The translations under genes were made by a program, and so were the position numbers. Positions 23,101 to 35,592 of a stretch of 64,000 nt of DNA are shown here, one piece after another (positions within the stretch are counted from its first letter, which is position 1; the number at the start of each line of letters is the position of its first letter). The notes beneath the pieces are model-generated. The model made no database searches, was not told the DNA's origin, and saw only the letters and a list, made by a program, of their open reading frames with translations. This stretch comes from Beverwykella pulmonaria. Lineage: Eukaryota > Ascomycota > Dothideomycetes > Pleosporales > Melanommataceae. The stretch is taken from assembly GCA_001599595.1 (NCBI GenBank), contig BCHH01000001.1, positions 2,141,837 through 2,205,836 of the forward strand, read 5' to 3'.

Positions 23101-24679
23101 TTGGGGTCGACGATGGTTGGTTTGCCAGGGGTGTGGCTAATTTTGGTTGCGAAAATACCGAGCTGGTCTGAGAGGCGGGTGGAGCACTCGCAACTGGTTC
23201 GACCGGTTTCGCTTCTTGTCCAAGAGCAACTAGGCCATGGTAACCAGTTCCTGCTTCGATCGATTTGTCCCACATAATCCACCACGCGCACAGAATGCCC
23301 TGATGATTGAGTATAAGAAAGGCGGGTAGCGGAGTTGGCGATTCCTCGATCTCTTCCATTGCCGGAATCGGTCGCTGTATTTTGTCCTTGCTAGATAGAT
23401 CCAAAGCTTCTCCGATGGAAACGCTGTCACTTTGCGTACCTGTGATTTGTGGTAATTGGGCTCGGCGATGGTCTATGGGTTGCGTAACGTTGTAATCGTT
23501 GATGGCCTTCTGGTCTGGGGCTATCTTGGCGCTGGACTTTGTGAGCATCTGAATATCGGTAGAGATGGACGTAGTAAGAATGAGCATATCTTCCAGATCA
23601 GGCTTCCAGTCCCGCAACCTTGAGACAGAGATGCGGAGGGGTGGACTCCGCGTCGGGCTACCCATCCCTGGCCAGCATATCTCTGTACCTGAACTGTGAA
23701 ATGAGTATGTGGATCGAGACGCATCGGACTTTACGATGTGATAGACTGACTCTTCTGAGCCACCGTCTTTCGGAGAGTGAGCCATGAGGAACTCATGGTT
23801 GTTCAGCCAGTACACAGCCGACACTAAGAAAGGTGAGCATAACTACACAAGACTTCAATCGTTCCAGCAATCATAAGCTTACCAGCATGACTATCTTCCA
23901 AGCCTGGAGGATGAGGAATAACACCCATCTGCTTTCCATCGGTCATGTAGAGTACTGCAGTACCATCGTTCAATCCAGCCACCACTGCCTTTCCTTTGAC
24001 GCTCCATGCCGCACAAGTAACACGGTCTGGGTGCATCTCTTTCAACTGTCCACTTGAGATCTCTGCGATGGCGAGTTTTCCTGAGTCAAGAACGACGGCA
24101 ACGTAGTGTTCGAATTGTGGCGCTGGATTTGGCACCAATGCCCGGACAGTAACATTCCCTGTGCTAATCTGGCCCATCGGCTCCTTGTTCTTCTTCATGA
24201 GATCCAGCGTACTGTAGACGGCCAGGCCGCCACCGCTCTCTGCATTGACTAACAGAAAGTCTTCCCCACTGGAGAATGCAAGGTGCCGAATTTGCGGAGC
24301 GGGAATGACAAGGTGAGGTATAAAGTTCGAAACAACGCCATTTTCGTCTGCCTCGCCTTCAAATGCTTTGCGTGCTGCGTCTGTAGAGGCTATAACAAGG
24401 GCATCTGGTCCGGCGGCGGCAATGAGACCATGTTTGGAAGCGACGGCAAGGAGGGAGGCACAGGACGGTGGCATATTCTCAGGGGTCCACGGGGAGGGCA
24501 GCAGCTGGAGCTTCCTATTGCTGCCACCGGTCCTAGGCCCGAGGGAGGAGAAGCCTAGAGCCTGCATACACAGTTAACACAGGCCTACAAGAGAGCTTGC
24601 TAGGGAGGAGCAAGTCCAAGCTTACCTCTGGTTCGATCCACTGCATCTCATCAGCCAGAGTCGCAGTCGGCGACGCCAT
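20198..24679 (-). CDS. NUP159: Nucleoporin NUP159 (Nup214 homologue)
   Basis: The model is the complement of 20198-23823, 23883-24561 and 24626-24679, giving 1452 aa. The N-terminal 400 residues form the seven-bladed beta-propeller (for example LAFSSGEDFLLVNAESGGGL, VTCAAWSVKGKAVVAGLNDG), the docking site for the mRNA-export helicase Dbp5. Residues about 420-900 are an FG-repeat region (FGQPSQSPFGSP, PAFGATS, PNPFA). The C-terminal part is helical coiled coil, which in yeast joins Nup82 and Nsp1 on the cytoplasmic face of the pore. A conserved patch around WYDKWRISEIEDLIELENEL precedes the final coil. The start MASPTATLADEMQWIEPE comes from an 18-codon first exon. Confidence 0.93.
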
Positions 24680-25208
24680 ATTTGCCAGCGCTTATTCGAG
24701 GCAAGCTGTGCGCGACGGTATTTTGCGTTTCAATAGGTGGTTATGGGCATCGAAGGAAGATTGAGGATTCCCTGGATGCTAGGAGGGAAAAAGAGCGTGA
24801 TGGCAGAACGTGGGCGCGCTTGGGCGGAGTGCGTTGCCGGTGTGTTGAAAAGAGTGAGAGGTCGCTGTCCTAGCGGTATTGGAAGGCAGGGCGACACGCA
24901 CGGAATTGCGGTCTGCAGCTTTTCACCAGTGTAGAAGCGCGTTGTTGTCGGGACTTTCTTAGACGTCGCCAAGCATTCACGTCTGAAGCGTCCAAAACGT
25001 CCAAGCTCCAGGCAGGAAGCTGCGTCAACCTCCCACATCCAAGCCATTTTGCCCGCCATCCAGCCCACCTTCCACCTCACCTCACCTCCTCTAGCACTCC
25101 CTGTCTATCGAGACTTCCCACCTGTCCATCCCAGTCTTCGAACCCCCGCGATCCCATCCCCGAATACCCACCTGCCATCCCCCCTCCCTCCCCGGACGAG
25201 CAGCAACA
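24680..25208. promoter_or_regulatory. Divergent promoter region NUP159 / PUP1
   Basis: 529 bp between two start codons facing away from each other. A pyrimidine-rich stretch (25030-25200) precedes the PUP1 ATG, typical of a fungal 5' UTR. I saw no clear proteasome-type control element. Confidence 0.5.
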
Positions 25209-26095
25209 ATGCCAGGCTTCGATTTCTCCAACCACAACCGCAATGCCGCACTCCATGCCCAGGGTGTGCCGCTGCCGAAAGCCACCAGCACGGGAACCAC
25301 CATTGTGGGCTGTCTCTTTGACGGTGGTGTCGTGATTGCCGCAGATACACGAGCAACAAGCGGACCCATAGTCGCTGACAAGGCATGTTTTACACTAGGC
25401 TAACCGTGTGTGTCGAATCATGCTAACAATATGCACAGAACTGCGAGAAGCTGCACTACATTGCGCCCCAAATCTGGTGTGCCGGGGCTGGAACCGCCGC
25501 CGACACAGAATTCACCACCGCCATCATCTCCTCCAACCTCGAGCTACACGCCCTGTCCACAGGCCGCAAGCCGCGCGTCGTCACCTGCATGACCATGCTG
25601 AAGCAGCACCTCTTCCGCTACCAAGGCCACATCGGCGCATATCTCGTCGTGGCAGGCGTCGACCCGACCGGCTCCCACCTCTTCACCGTCCACGCCCACG
25701 GCTCCACCGACAAGCTGCCCTATGTGACCATGGGTTCTGGATCGCTCGCCGCCATGTCCGTATTCGAAACGCAGTGGAAGAGCAAGATGACTAGGGAGGA
25801 CGCTGTGAAGCTGTGCGCGGATGCCATTCAGGCGGGTATCTTCAACGATTTGGGGTCTGGTAGCAATGTCGACGTGACGGTCATAACCGAGGAGAAGACA
25901 ACATTAATGCGGGGCTTCATCACACCCAATGTGCGTGTGCCGAAGCAGAGGAACTACAAGTTCCAGAAGGGCACCACCGCCGTGCTGAACGAGAAGGTCA
26001 TCACGAGAGAGGAAATCAGCAAGTACGTTACTGTGCATGAGCTCAAGGACGATAATGTGACAGCTACGGCGGAGGCGATGGACGTGGATTCATAG
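25209..26095 (+). CDS. PUP1: 20S proteasome subunit beta-2 (PUP1)
   Basis: The join is 25209-25382 and 25439-26095, giving 276 aa. A short propeptide ends at STG and the mature protein begins at Thr30 ([20 protein letters not shown]), the N-terminal nucleophile of the trypsin-like site. Conserved Asp (AADTRA) and Lys ([20 protein letters not shown]) follow. The C-terminal extension ([15 protein letters not shown]) is typical of beta-2, where the tail wraps beta-3. The single intron has a GC donor (AAG|GCATGT). Every GT alternative would disrupt the invariant ADKNCEK segment. The product acts in cytosolic and nuclear protein degradation. Confidence 0.96.
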
Positions 26096-26395
26096 AGGGC
26101 TCCGGTGCGGTGAAGTGGACATGACGAAATGAGCTTGAGAGCTATTAGAACATGCAGACTATGTAAAATGAGCCCAAATTTGAGGCAAACCCCAACTGAA
26201 TCACCAATGACAAAACAAGCCAGTATCGATCTGGCTATAGTCACCATTCTCGACTTGGGCTGTCAAATTGAAATTGAAAATGGGTTACTTCTAGTTGAAC
26301 ATGGTAGACCAAGGAAGCTTTTGACCGCAACGCCCATCCATGACGCTTTCAAGCCTAATACTCCGCAAATTCCTGCTCCTAAAACGTACGCCCAT
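26096..26395. other. Convergent spacer PUP1 / ARP4
   Basis: A 300-bp tail-to-tail spacer. Nothing but 3' UTR sequence is expected or seen. Confidence 0.4.
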
Positions 26396-27866
26396 CTACT
26401 TACACCTCTTCTCTACAATATTACTTCCATGCTCCTCATACTCCTTCCTCGAGATCCACAGCTGGTGGAAGCTACCCAAACTAGCAAGAATACTCCCACC
26501 GATCCACGCCGCATACTTGCGCTCGACCAGAGGTCCAGGGGCAATGAGCTTGTTTCGTGTAGATGGATAGTTCGTGTTGATCTCGTAGTTGAGACGCTCG
26601 TTGAACTTGTACAACAGCGTTGAGCCACCCGTAACCACAATGTTCGCCAGAAGAAGAGGGCGCTGGTCAGCATCGACTTGCTGCAGAGCTGCCTGGACAA
26701 GCCTAGGGATGGTATGCTCATCCTTGGGGCGCGGGTTATCGGCGTCCTGCAATGCAGCCCCGGCATCGAACAGGGCCTCAGCGGCCCTGTACCGCTCACT
26801 CCCAAATAGCTGGTTCCATCCGTCTGGCATCTCGAAGGGGCGGCCGGGCAAGGTCTTGGCAAACTCCTCGTTCGTGCCGTTGGTGAAGCGGCCGGGTCCG
26901 GGCCATACTTCAACGACCGACTCTTTGAATTCAGTCAGAACACGCTCTTCCTCGTTGTAGCGGAAGGAATCTAAGGGCGGAATGTCGAAAGTCTTGTATA
27001 TGGCTTGGGCTGGGGCTCCAGCGTCGACTTGGGTCTTGGATTTGACCTCGTAATGGGGCTTGAGAGGGATCTCGGGTTGTGATTGCTTGAAGATCATGCG
27101 GATTTGGTTAGAGACGAAGTTACCCGCGAGTGGTGATTTCTGAACGCCCTTTCTTAAAACCATACCGTCCAGCACAGGTGTGACGGATGTATGCGAGGCA
27201 CCCACGTCGATTACAATGCCAGAGGCTTTGCCTGACGCGAATGCGGCCAGGACACCAGTCTTCTGAACGTAGAATGCGGGTGTGCCCCATTCCTCCATGG
27301 CAATTTCAATGTATTTCTCTCGCGCCTTGACCGAGTTCCAGCCTGGTTCTGTCATGAGGAGTGGGCTGTCCTCGAGCGGCTTCTCCCTGTTCTCCAGGTT
27401 CTCCAATCCCTCCATGTCCACCTCCATAGCTTCCCCGTTCCCATTCGTATTGCCGTCATTCAACCCATTCTTCGTGGGATCGCCCGGTCTGCTGCCCGTC
27501 AACCTGCTCGTAATCGCAAATTCCCAGACCTTTGTCGCATTTTCCCAATCCTCTACAATACCATCTGAGCCCCAAGGGTTCTTGATCTGGAGGTTCCCGA
27601 GCGGGTCATGGATCGCATTTTCGCCGAAGAGGTATTGAGGGGTCTCAGAGTCGATTTGGCCGTAGAATGAAGGGCAGACGGATTTGGGCACGTCTTCGCC
27701 GGCGAAGCCGGCGCGTGTGGTTGAGTAGCCGGGATCAAGGACTATTGCGGAGACCTCATCTGTACTCGCGGCGTTAGTATAAGGCTATGTGCACTAGCAT
27801 TGAAGATTCTTTACCTCCAGCGTACTCGCCCGCGTTCGGTGCGGTTGAGGAATTGGGAATGTTCAT
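26396..27866 (-). CDS. ARP4: Actin-related protein 4 (ARP4; NuA4, INO80, SWR1 subunit)
   Basis: The model is the complement of 26396-27759 and 27815-27866, giving 471 aa. The actin fold is evident throughout: [20 protein letters not shown] (subdomain 1 phosphate loop), [19 protein letters not shown] (second phosphate loop), [20 protein letters not shown] (adenosine loop) and [20 protein letters not shown] near the C terminus. A Gly/Asn-rich, acidic insert lies near residues 110-150, as in other fungal Arp4. The DEV...VCPSFYG start favours Arp4 over conventional actin or Arp9. It is a nuclear subunit that helps nucleosome-binding complexes engage histones. It is head-to-head with GUP1. Confidence 0.93.
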
Positions 27867-28159
27867 CGCGCGAGGCTAATTCGAGCTTCGACGCTCCCTA
27901 CAAATTGTATTTGTAGTCAGTTGGCGAATTGACGCGTAGAGACCCGGGCGAAAGGCGCTCTTTGGTCGTGGTGAGGATAGTGTCGGGGATGATGGAAATG
28001 AAGAGCTGTCGCATCGCGAACTTTGGAGGTTGGCGAGCGAGCTCCTTCCACACGCCCCCTCTCTGACCGCGAGGCCACGTTTATTCCCCACACAACACTG
28101 ACAGAGACCCATCACGCTCTCTTGAGAGCGTTATCATGATTAGGTGATATCTAGGCAAT
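27867..28159. promoter_or_regulatory. Divergent promoter ARP4 / GUP1
   Basis: 293 bp between divergent start codons. No specific site named. Confidence 0.5.
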
Positions 28160-30244
28160 ATGTGGCTCCAGTATTTCCGGCAGCTGTACTCTTTGGACAC
28201 GCTCGACACTCGCTTCATCGTCCCATCTACCGCACCCCCGAAGGAGGCCCTCGAAGAGGCACGATTTGACTCGGCAAAAACGCTGCCAGTACAAAATGGC
28301 CGTTCTAGGGACCGAAAGCCGTTAGAAAATGCCCAGGTGTCGCGATGGCGTACTCCAGAGTTCTATTTCTACTTCCTCGTCATCACAGTCTGTATTCCTC
28401 TCATGATCAAATCAGTTTATGATGTCTCCAAAGGTCAGTGAAGAAAGGCTATGTAGAAGGCTTTGTAGCTTTGAAGGGTGTTTCGTTAATGTTTTCCGAA
28501 GAGTCGCATCCAAATTACCCCAAATTCTCCCATGAACTCTCTGACGGCTGGATACCTGGCCGCAAAGTCGTATGCTTCTCTCCCTCCAATGTTTTATTGC
28601 CATTTGCTAAGCCTGTCTCCAGGATGACTCTGACGCCCAATACTCTGGATTCCGAAAGAACATACCATACCTCTTCATTATTGTAATTCTGCACCCAATC
28701 ATTCGAAAGGCGTATGATTCTTTCTGGGGAGCACACATGTACACCCAAGTACGACCATCCGCAGGTTTAAGTCAGCTCACGATGGGCTTGACTGCAACGG
28801 CCGCTGCAGACGCTCGCCTCAACCAACGTATTTCCTTTGATATACCCTTTTCTGTCATATTCCTGACTGCCTTGCATGGCTTTTCGATCTTCAAAATCCT
28901 TGCTATACTCTATCTGAATTACGGCATCGCAAAAAGATTGCCCAGGAAGTACATTCCAGCCGCTACATGGGTCTTCAACATCGGTATTCTCTTCGCCAAT
29001 GAATTATGCAGAGGCTACTCTTACGCGTCAATCTTGTCGTTCTTTCTCCCCGCATCGCCAGTATCAGAGAAAGGACAGTCAGCATGGAATCCAGGATCGA
29101 CACTAGACGGCTATGGTGGTCTCATGGCGAGATGGGAAGTCCTGTTTAAATTTTCGATTCTGCGGCTTATCAGCTTCAATATGGACTATTACTGGAGTGT
29201 GAACTCGAGAGCTGGCAGTCCTATCGAGGTTCGTTGCATCCCCATCCTCTTGCTAGTAAAGCTAATGACATCAAGAAGAAGCAACTTGATGCCTCGAACC
29301 TTTCCGAGAGAGACCGTGTGACAATTCCTGCGAAAGCCGAGGATTTTTGCTTCAGAAACTACTTAGGGTACGCGACTTACTCGCCGCTATATCTCGCGGG
29401 ACCTATCGTTACGTTCAACGACTATATGTCGCAGTTGAGATATCGACCGCACAGTATCACGACGAAGCGGACGGCCCTTTATGCTATCCGCTTCGTTGTT
29501 GTCGTCCTCACCATGGAAGTCATGATCCACTACTTATACATGGTCGCCATCTTCAAGACACAGCCAGACTGGACGCAGTACACCCCGGCCCAACTCAGTA
29601 TGCTTGGGTTCTTCAATCTCAAACATATCTGGCTAAAGCTCCTCATCCCTTGGCGTTTCTTTCGATTATGGGCACTACTAGACGGCATCGATCCTCCCGA
29701 AAACATGGTCCGCTGTATGAGCAATAACTACTCTGTCACGCGTTTCTGGCGTGGATGGCACAAGAGCTTCAACAAGTGGAACTTGAGATACCTCTACATT
29801 CCCTTGGGCGGTAGCGTATTGCCAGGCTTCTGGGGAAAGGTTCGAGTGATCTTCAACTACCTAATCGTCTTCACCTTTATTGCAATTTGGCACGATATTC
29901 AGCTTCGACTTCTGATGTGGGGCTGGCTCGTCACGCTGTTCGTGCTCCCAGAAATCATTGCTGGTATGCTTTTCCCTGCTCGCAAGTGGAAGAACAACCC
30001 GAACGCGTATCGCCTACTCTGCGGCGTTGGTGCTGTTGGGGAAGTGCTCATGTTGATGGTGGCTAACTTGGTCGGGTTTGCTTTGGGCCTGGATGGTCTT
30101 GATGGACTGATCAAAGGAATCATGGGAAGCTACTCGGGGCTTGCGTTCTTTTGGGGTGCATGTGGGGCTCTGTTTGTCGGGGTGCAGATCATGTTTGAGA
30201 TAAGAGAGGAGGAGATGAGACATGGGATCAATATGAAGTGTTAG
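28160..30244 (+). CDS. GUP1: MBOAT O-acyltransferase GUP1 (GPI-anchor remodelling)
   Basis: The join is 28160-28433, 28502-28569, 28623-29228 and 29276-30244, giving 638 aa. About ten to twelve hydrophobic helices are present. The MBOAT core includes FCFRNYLGYATYSPLYLAGP, the RFWRGWHKSFNKWNLRYLY motif (near residue 475, followed by IPLGG) and the catalytic-type His in IAIWHDIQLR (near residue 521). This matches Gup1, an ER enzyme that re-acylates GPI-lipid anchors with a very long chain fatty acid. Its loss affects the cell wall and glycerol-related phenotypes in yeast. Introns are 68, 53 and 47 bp. The N terminus (LDTLDTRFIVPSTAPPKEAL) is conserved in the family. Confidence 0.94.
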
Positions 30245-32606
30245 ATGTATATCTGTAGGTTTCCTTGTTAGATTAATACCAACCAATGAGGACTTCTTCA
30301 TACATATTTATTTGCAAAAAGAATACCACCAAAATATCACCATACCCTGTAAAAATATTTCACACCTTCTCCCTCGCTAAATCAACCCTCCTCATTCTTT
30401 CTACAAGAAAGATAAAAATGCCAAAAAGATGGGTTGAACCCATGAGGTTTCCAAAGATTGCGTAAGTGCAGTGTTATGCGGAGCTCGCGGCCACTTCTGG
30501 TAAAAGGCAAGAAATGGGTTCGTACAAGTTCTCGCACTGCACAATCAGAATTTTAATATTAAAAATTACATATAGGATATGAGCAGTACAATTTAAAGAT
30601 TTTCTGTTACTGTGTGGGCATCTGTGCGCGCACGTACCTTTTTGGGTGGGAAAAGAATATGTGTGAGTGGCGGGCACGGGCGGGCAGTCACCGCCTCAAC
30701 GAGCAGAAGCTCAGGTGCCAGGGCGGGGTGCTGGGACCTGATCAACAGGTGGGTTTCGTGCACACATTTGCAGCGACTGCTCAAGATGATAGAGTATATT
30801 TCTTCCCAATATCCTGCTGGCTCATGACGAAGATACGTGGAAGCTGGTAGAAAAAGTTGCCTGCACGATCATCTGTGGGTTGAATTTCCTCTCGAGGTGT
30901 GTGACACGTGCCATTTCTATAACCCCTGCTGGCGTTATTCATTTCTCTCCCGTCTCACGAGCTGAAGGTTCGTCTGAACAACTTTACACTTCACCTCATG
31001 TATTTCAATGATTTCTGTTCTTCTCGTCGCCATTTTATGAGGCTCGAAGTGTTGTATCATCTCCGCTGTTCCAACGCTACTACAGCATCCGAAATGAGGG
31101 CTTTGTTCTCCTTTCACAGCCTTGGGCAACAGATTGTGTCCATAATCCCGTATTCCTTCGGACGACCCCTTCTCTTCGACGGCTACTTGTCTAGCATGAT
31201 TACGATCAAATCACATACACTCCAGTCCTTGGTCAGTGTCACAGGCGCCTCGCCCAATTTTTGTGCGCGTTCTTCCGTCAGAAACGAATCAGTTCCCAAG
31301 GACTGTCTTTACACATTCGCTCATGATTCCTCTATGGGTTGGGCCAAGTGTGCAATCTGACCTGGCTGAACCTGTACGGACTTGCTGCACTTTTTTCCGT
31401 TGGGTCATACACTCCGATAATTTCCATGCCCGTATTTTATCTATTCAAAACATCATTTCAGATTACCTCTGGTGCTTCCTCTCCTTATTTCTCAAATCAC
31501 CTCGAATCTCATTTTTCACCTCAGCTCTGATGTAAGCCAGGATTCTATTTCGTCGGCTGCGATTTGTGTGCCTTGAGCCTTGGTACGTTGCTCCGGTGTT
31601 TTTAGATCTCGTGTAAGATTTCTCGTATGATCTCTTTTGGTACTTTTCTGCTTCTCATCATTTCCGGATCCCGGGTTTCTCTGCCTCTGCCTCTGCCACT
31701 GCCACTGCCTCTGCCTCCATGAAGCACCCAGCCGACTACTTGCTACGGCGCCTCTTGCCGCATGATGATTGAACGAGCAGAACAGTCTGACAATTTTACG
31801 CAAAGCGCAATAAAATTAGGTCGCTCTCACTTAGTTTTACTGTGTCTGTCAAATCGACTTTTGCGCAGAATGCATACCACACGCGTCGTCGTGCTCCAAT
31901 AACACTTTAGCCTCTTGTCAGAGTGCATTGGACTGGAAACGCCGTACATCCACGGCGCAGGTTTTAGGTGCATGTTCCTGTTTCAGTTCACCTGTCCTCA
32001 TTTTATTCTCGGGTAAGACGCCCCACATGAGACACCATACTTAATGTTGTCACCCCGAGCAAATGCCTCGGAGAGGTAGGTAAACGTACTGCTGGCAGAT
32101 ACAGTAGGGCTTAGAAGGGTCACGTCAAATCTCCCCTCTGCCTGAAATTGACTGGCCTGCTAGTGCTCCACCGTCGCTGGCAACAACTACCCTCACCAGG
32201 CGAAGAATGCGGGAGCTATTCCACTGCCGACACTCAAAACCTTCCACCAAAGATACGTCACCCTCATTGCAGTTGCCCAGAGCTCGGCCGTCCACTCTGG
32301 AGCCCGAACGGATATCAGCGACAGGCGGAAGGGATTGCTGTTAGCTCGCGCAGAACGACTGGATATTTATGACGGGATTGTTTTATACATCTTGGAGTAG
32401 AAGGCTTTCACTCATCCCAATTTTCAGGACCCAGAAAAGAGGTTGCGCTTTCTCACCACGCCGTTACCGTTGCCGAAACGGGCTAGTCAGGCACAAATGA
32501 CCGTTTGTAGCACAACATAAACTCGCCCTCCCTCCTCCCTTGATCGCCCTATACCACACCCACATACTTTCTCTCTGTATACAACTAAACTCCCCTTGCT
32601 GTCACC
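30245..32606. other. Gene-poor 2.4-kb intergenic region
   Basis: No ORF here has a supported start, codon pattern or recognisable domain. It contains a short hexanucleotide tract of TCTGCC type (about 31680-31718). The right end is pyrimidine-rich, leading to the GH17 start. It could hold a long non-coding transcript or an extended promoter, but nothing in the sequence proves either. Confidence 0.4.
31680..31718 (+). repeat. Short TCTGCC-type microsatellite
   Basis: About six tandem CTCTGC/CACTGC hexamers with two internal variants, inside a gene-free region. Confidence 0.7.
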
Positions 32607-33997
32607 ATGAAGGCGTCCACACTCGCTGGAGCTTTGGTTGTGATCCTGGGGATCGCCGACTGTCAGCCGCTCAGTAAGTCGATACCTACAATCACCCTGC
32701 GCAAAGCCTCCTCTGGCGGATGCAGTAGCGCCGCGTAGAGCTCGATTGATCCTACGGTTGCCTTCTACATTCGTCTACCCTACAAGAGTGAGCGCGCAAC
32801 GCACTCGCAAGTTGGCTAACCTAATGTTCAGAGTTGAAGCGCGACCTGGTTACTGAGGTGGTCTACACTACCGTTACCATCGCCGATGTCGTCGTTTGGG
32901 TTGATGAAAATGGTGTGGCATACGAGACCACGACTATGGATATCACCACACCTGAGTCTACCTCTACGCCAATCGCATCGTCTCCTGCGGTGCAGTCTGA
33001 ACCTCCAGCTCCTCCGGTCGAAACGCATACACCTCCTGCCACTCCAGCGCTAGCGCCCTCAAATCCAGCCCCTTCTCCCTCCTCCCAGGCACCCGCTCCG
33101 CCAGCCCCGGCGTCATCTTCCCAAGCTGCACCCCCGGCTCCGGCTCCATCAGTAGCGCAAGCTCCAAAGCCCTCCGCCGAGCCTGAGCCTAAGGCGTTGT
33201 CCGATGAAGCCTTTCCGCTTGGTGTTACGTATGATCCGTTCAAGCCTGGCGGTTGCAAAACTGAAGACGAAATTGCTGGCGAATTGCAGAACATGAAGGA
33301 TTTTGGCATTGTTCGAATCTATGGCATGGGCTGCAACGTCATTCCAATCACTGTGCAAAAAGCCAAAGCCAATAACCAGAAGATCATGGCGGGCATTTAC
33401 CGGAGCGCGGACCCAAATAATAACGAGGATATTGATACAGTCGTCACAGTCCTGTCCAACGCAGTCAAGCAATACGCAGACGGTGACTGGAGCATCATCT
33501 CCCTCGTTTCCGTTGAGAATGAGAAAGTCAACTCACACGACATGACTGCTTCGGATGCTGTCAGCATTGTCCAGACCGCCAGGAATGCCTTCCGAAACGC
33601 TGGCTACTTCGGCCCTATCGGTGCTGCTGAGACTGTCCCGTCCGTGGTTGCCAATCCGTCCATATGCGCTGAATCCGATATGGCTCTCGTTAATATTCAC
33701 GCTTGGTTCGATGAGAATGTGAAGGCCGAGAACGCTGGAGACTTTGTACAGGACCAGATTAAGCAAGTCAAGGATGCGTGCCCGAACAAGCGTGTTATCG
33801 TCACGGAGTCTGGATGGCCACACCAAGGCGACAGCCACGGCAATGCTGTAGCAAGCCCTGAGGCACAGAAAGCTGCTTTGAGCTCCATTCGCAGCAAGTT
33901 TGACCACGATCTCTTCCTCTTCAATGCATATGACTCTCTGTGGAAGACGGATGATGCGTCCACCTACAATGCGGAGAAGTACTGGGGCTTTATGTGA
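32607..33997 (+). CDS. Secreted GH17 cell-wall beta-1,3-glucanase-like protein
   Basis: The join is 32607-32673 and 32832-33997, giving 410 aa. Exon 1 encodes a signal peptide (MKASTLAGALVVILGIADC). A Lys-Arg after the intron is a candidate Kex2 site. Residues about 60-135 are a Pro/Ala/Ser-rich linker, probably O-glycosylated. The catalytic domain starts at FPLGVTYDPFKPGGCKTEDE. It contains VNIHAWFDENV and the GH17 nucleophile motif VTESGWPHQG (Glu348), and it ends NAEKYWGFM with no GPI signal. It resembles the Scw/Bgl cell-wall family that cuts or transfers beta-1,3-glucan. The 158-bp intron is long for this genome and could hide a small exon, so the first 25 residues are less certain. Confidence 0.85.
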
Positions 33998-34440
33998 GTA
34001 ACTTCGAAAACATGCAGCTGGTCTGTCATTTCTGTTATTGTAATCGTCCGCCAGGTAGTGCAGTCCTGTTTACGGGTTTGGAAGGCATTTTTGGCATCAT
34101 TTTGGCATTATGAATCATGGGACATGGGGCATGCAGCATAGATACCAGTCACAAATGACGAATCGATTTACTCATCAGGATTTTGTTTGCCTTGTTGTTT
34201 TTTATGGCGATATGACTGTGGCTTTCTTCACTGTGTAGGTTCTGCTAGGGTTGTCAAGCAGTATCTTACTGATGCTAGAAGAATTGATCAAAGTCTATCG
34301 TATCTACTAGAACATGTATTAAGTGCTATAGAGCTTCCTACTTCGAGGTAGTTATATGGAGCCGTCAAAAGGTTTAATCAAAACATCATTTGCGCAATCA
34401 TGAAATCCCAGCCCCTATCCCAACATCCACAATTTCACAA
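33998..34440. other. Convergent spacer GH17 / reductase
   Basis: A 443-bp tail-to-tail spacer, AT-rich, with no feature recognised. Confidence 0.4.
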
Positions 34441-35592
34441 TCAAACCAACCCCACAAACTGCTTAGCAGTATCAACAACACTTTTCTCAAACGGAATCCA
34501 CTCCCCAATCAATTTCTTCCCCTTACTGCTATCCACGGGCGTCGTGATCTCTGGGTCAGCCTCATACCCCTTACTATACCCCTTCCCCGGTGACCCCTCC
34601 ACAATCCTATCCCTAGCTTCTGGAAACGCTTCACGCAGGATATCCGCAATAGCCTGGGGAGTTCCGGCTGCGCTGCTGGCGATGTAGCGTTCTCCGTTTG
34701 TTGTGTCGGGGTGCTCGATGGGGTAGAGTACTAGCGCGGCGACGTCACGCACGTCGACGGTTTGGGGCAGCGCTGGGCTGGGCGGTGGGTACGGTGCGCC
34801 GGAGAAGACGGTCCAGATGGTTTGAATGGTTTCTGATATTGCGGAGGGGGAGGAGGGGGCCAGGAGGGGTGGTCCGATGACGAAGCTAGGGAGGGGTGTC
34901 AGTAGGCTGCCATAGATAGCTAGAGCGAGGATGTGCATACACGGGATTTATGGCTGTCATGGTGAAATTCGGCTTCTTCTCTTCTCTAAAAGCCCAGAAT
35001 GCTTTCTCCGCTGCTACTTTGCTTGCGCTGTAGATTAAAGGCCCTGGTGTATCTTTTCCGAGCCGCGCGGTCTCGGCTTCGGCGACGTCGTTCCAGTCCT
35101 TCTCAGTGAAGACGTAAGGGGGCGGGTTGGCGTTCTTGACTGCCGCGATGGACGACATTGTGACGACGGTTTTGAGTTGCGGACCGGCTTTCAGCGCGGA
35201 ATTGAGGATGGTTTTGGTCCCGTTTATCGAGGCGTAGAGGACCGGTTCCGGGTCTGTAAAGAAGAAACTGACGGGGGAGGCGAGGTGCGCTATGGCTGTT
35301 ACGTCTGTGAAGTGATTATATTAGCAAGTTGGACTGCAGAGCATCATTTGAAGGGGGTTGTACCTTTTACAGCTTCATCGAATGCTCCATCGGCCGTAAT
35401 GTCTGGGACCTCAACGACCGTGAATTTCCCAGCATCGGCGTACTCCTTCAAGGGGCCTTCGAGAAGCGGCTTTGCGGAGGAAAGCTTGCGGACTGTTCCG
35501 CGGACGGAGTGACCGGCGTCGAGGAAGTATTTGGCGGACTGGGCGGCGATGTAGCCGTTTACTCCAGAGACAAGAATCAGGCCTTTCGACAT
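34441..35592 (-). CDS. GRE2-like NAD(P)-dependent aldehyde/ketone reductase
   Basis: The model is the complement of 34441-34885, 34941-35304 and 35364-35592, giving 345 aa. The N-terminal dinucleotide motif is VSGVNGYIAAQ (GxxGxxA), followed by RGTVR, an NADPH-type arginine. HLASPVSFFFTDPEPVL and TVVTMSSIAAVKN precede the catalytic YSASK (Tyr168, Lys172). The domain order fits the extended SDR subgroup with dihydroflavonol reductases and yeast Gre2 methylglyoxal/ketone reductase. The substrate cannot be told from sequence. Introns are 59 and 55 bp. Confidence 0.9.

Noticed and set aside
30425..30445. GGGTTGAACCC resembling a tRNA T-loop
   Set aside because: It is a simple palindrome. No A-box or acceptor stem lies at the right distance.
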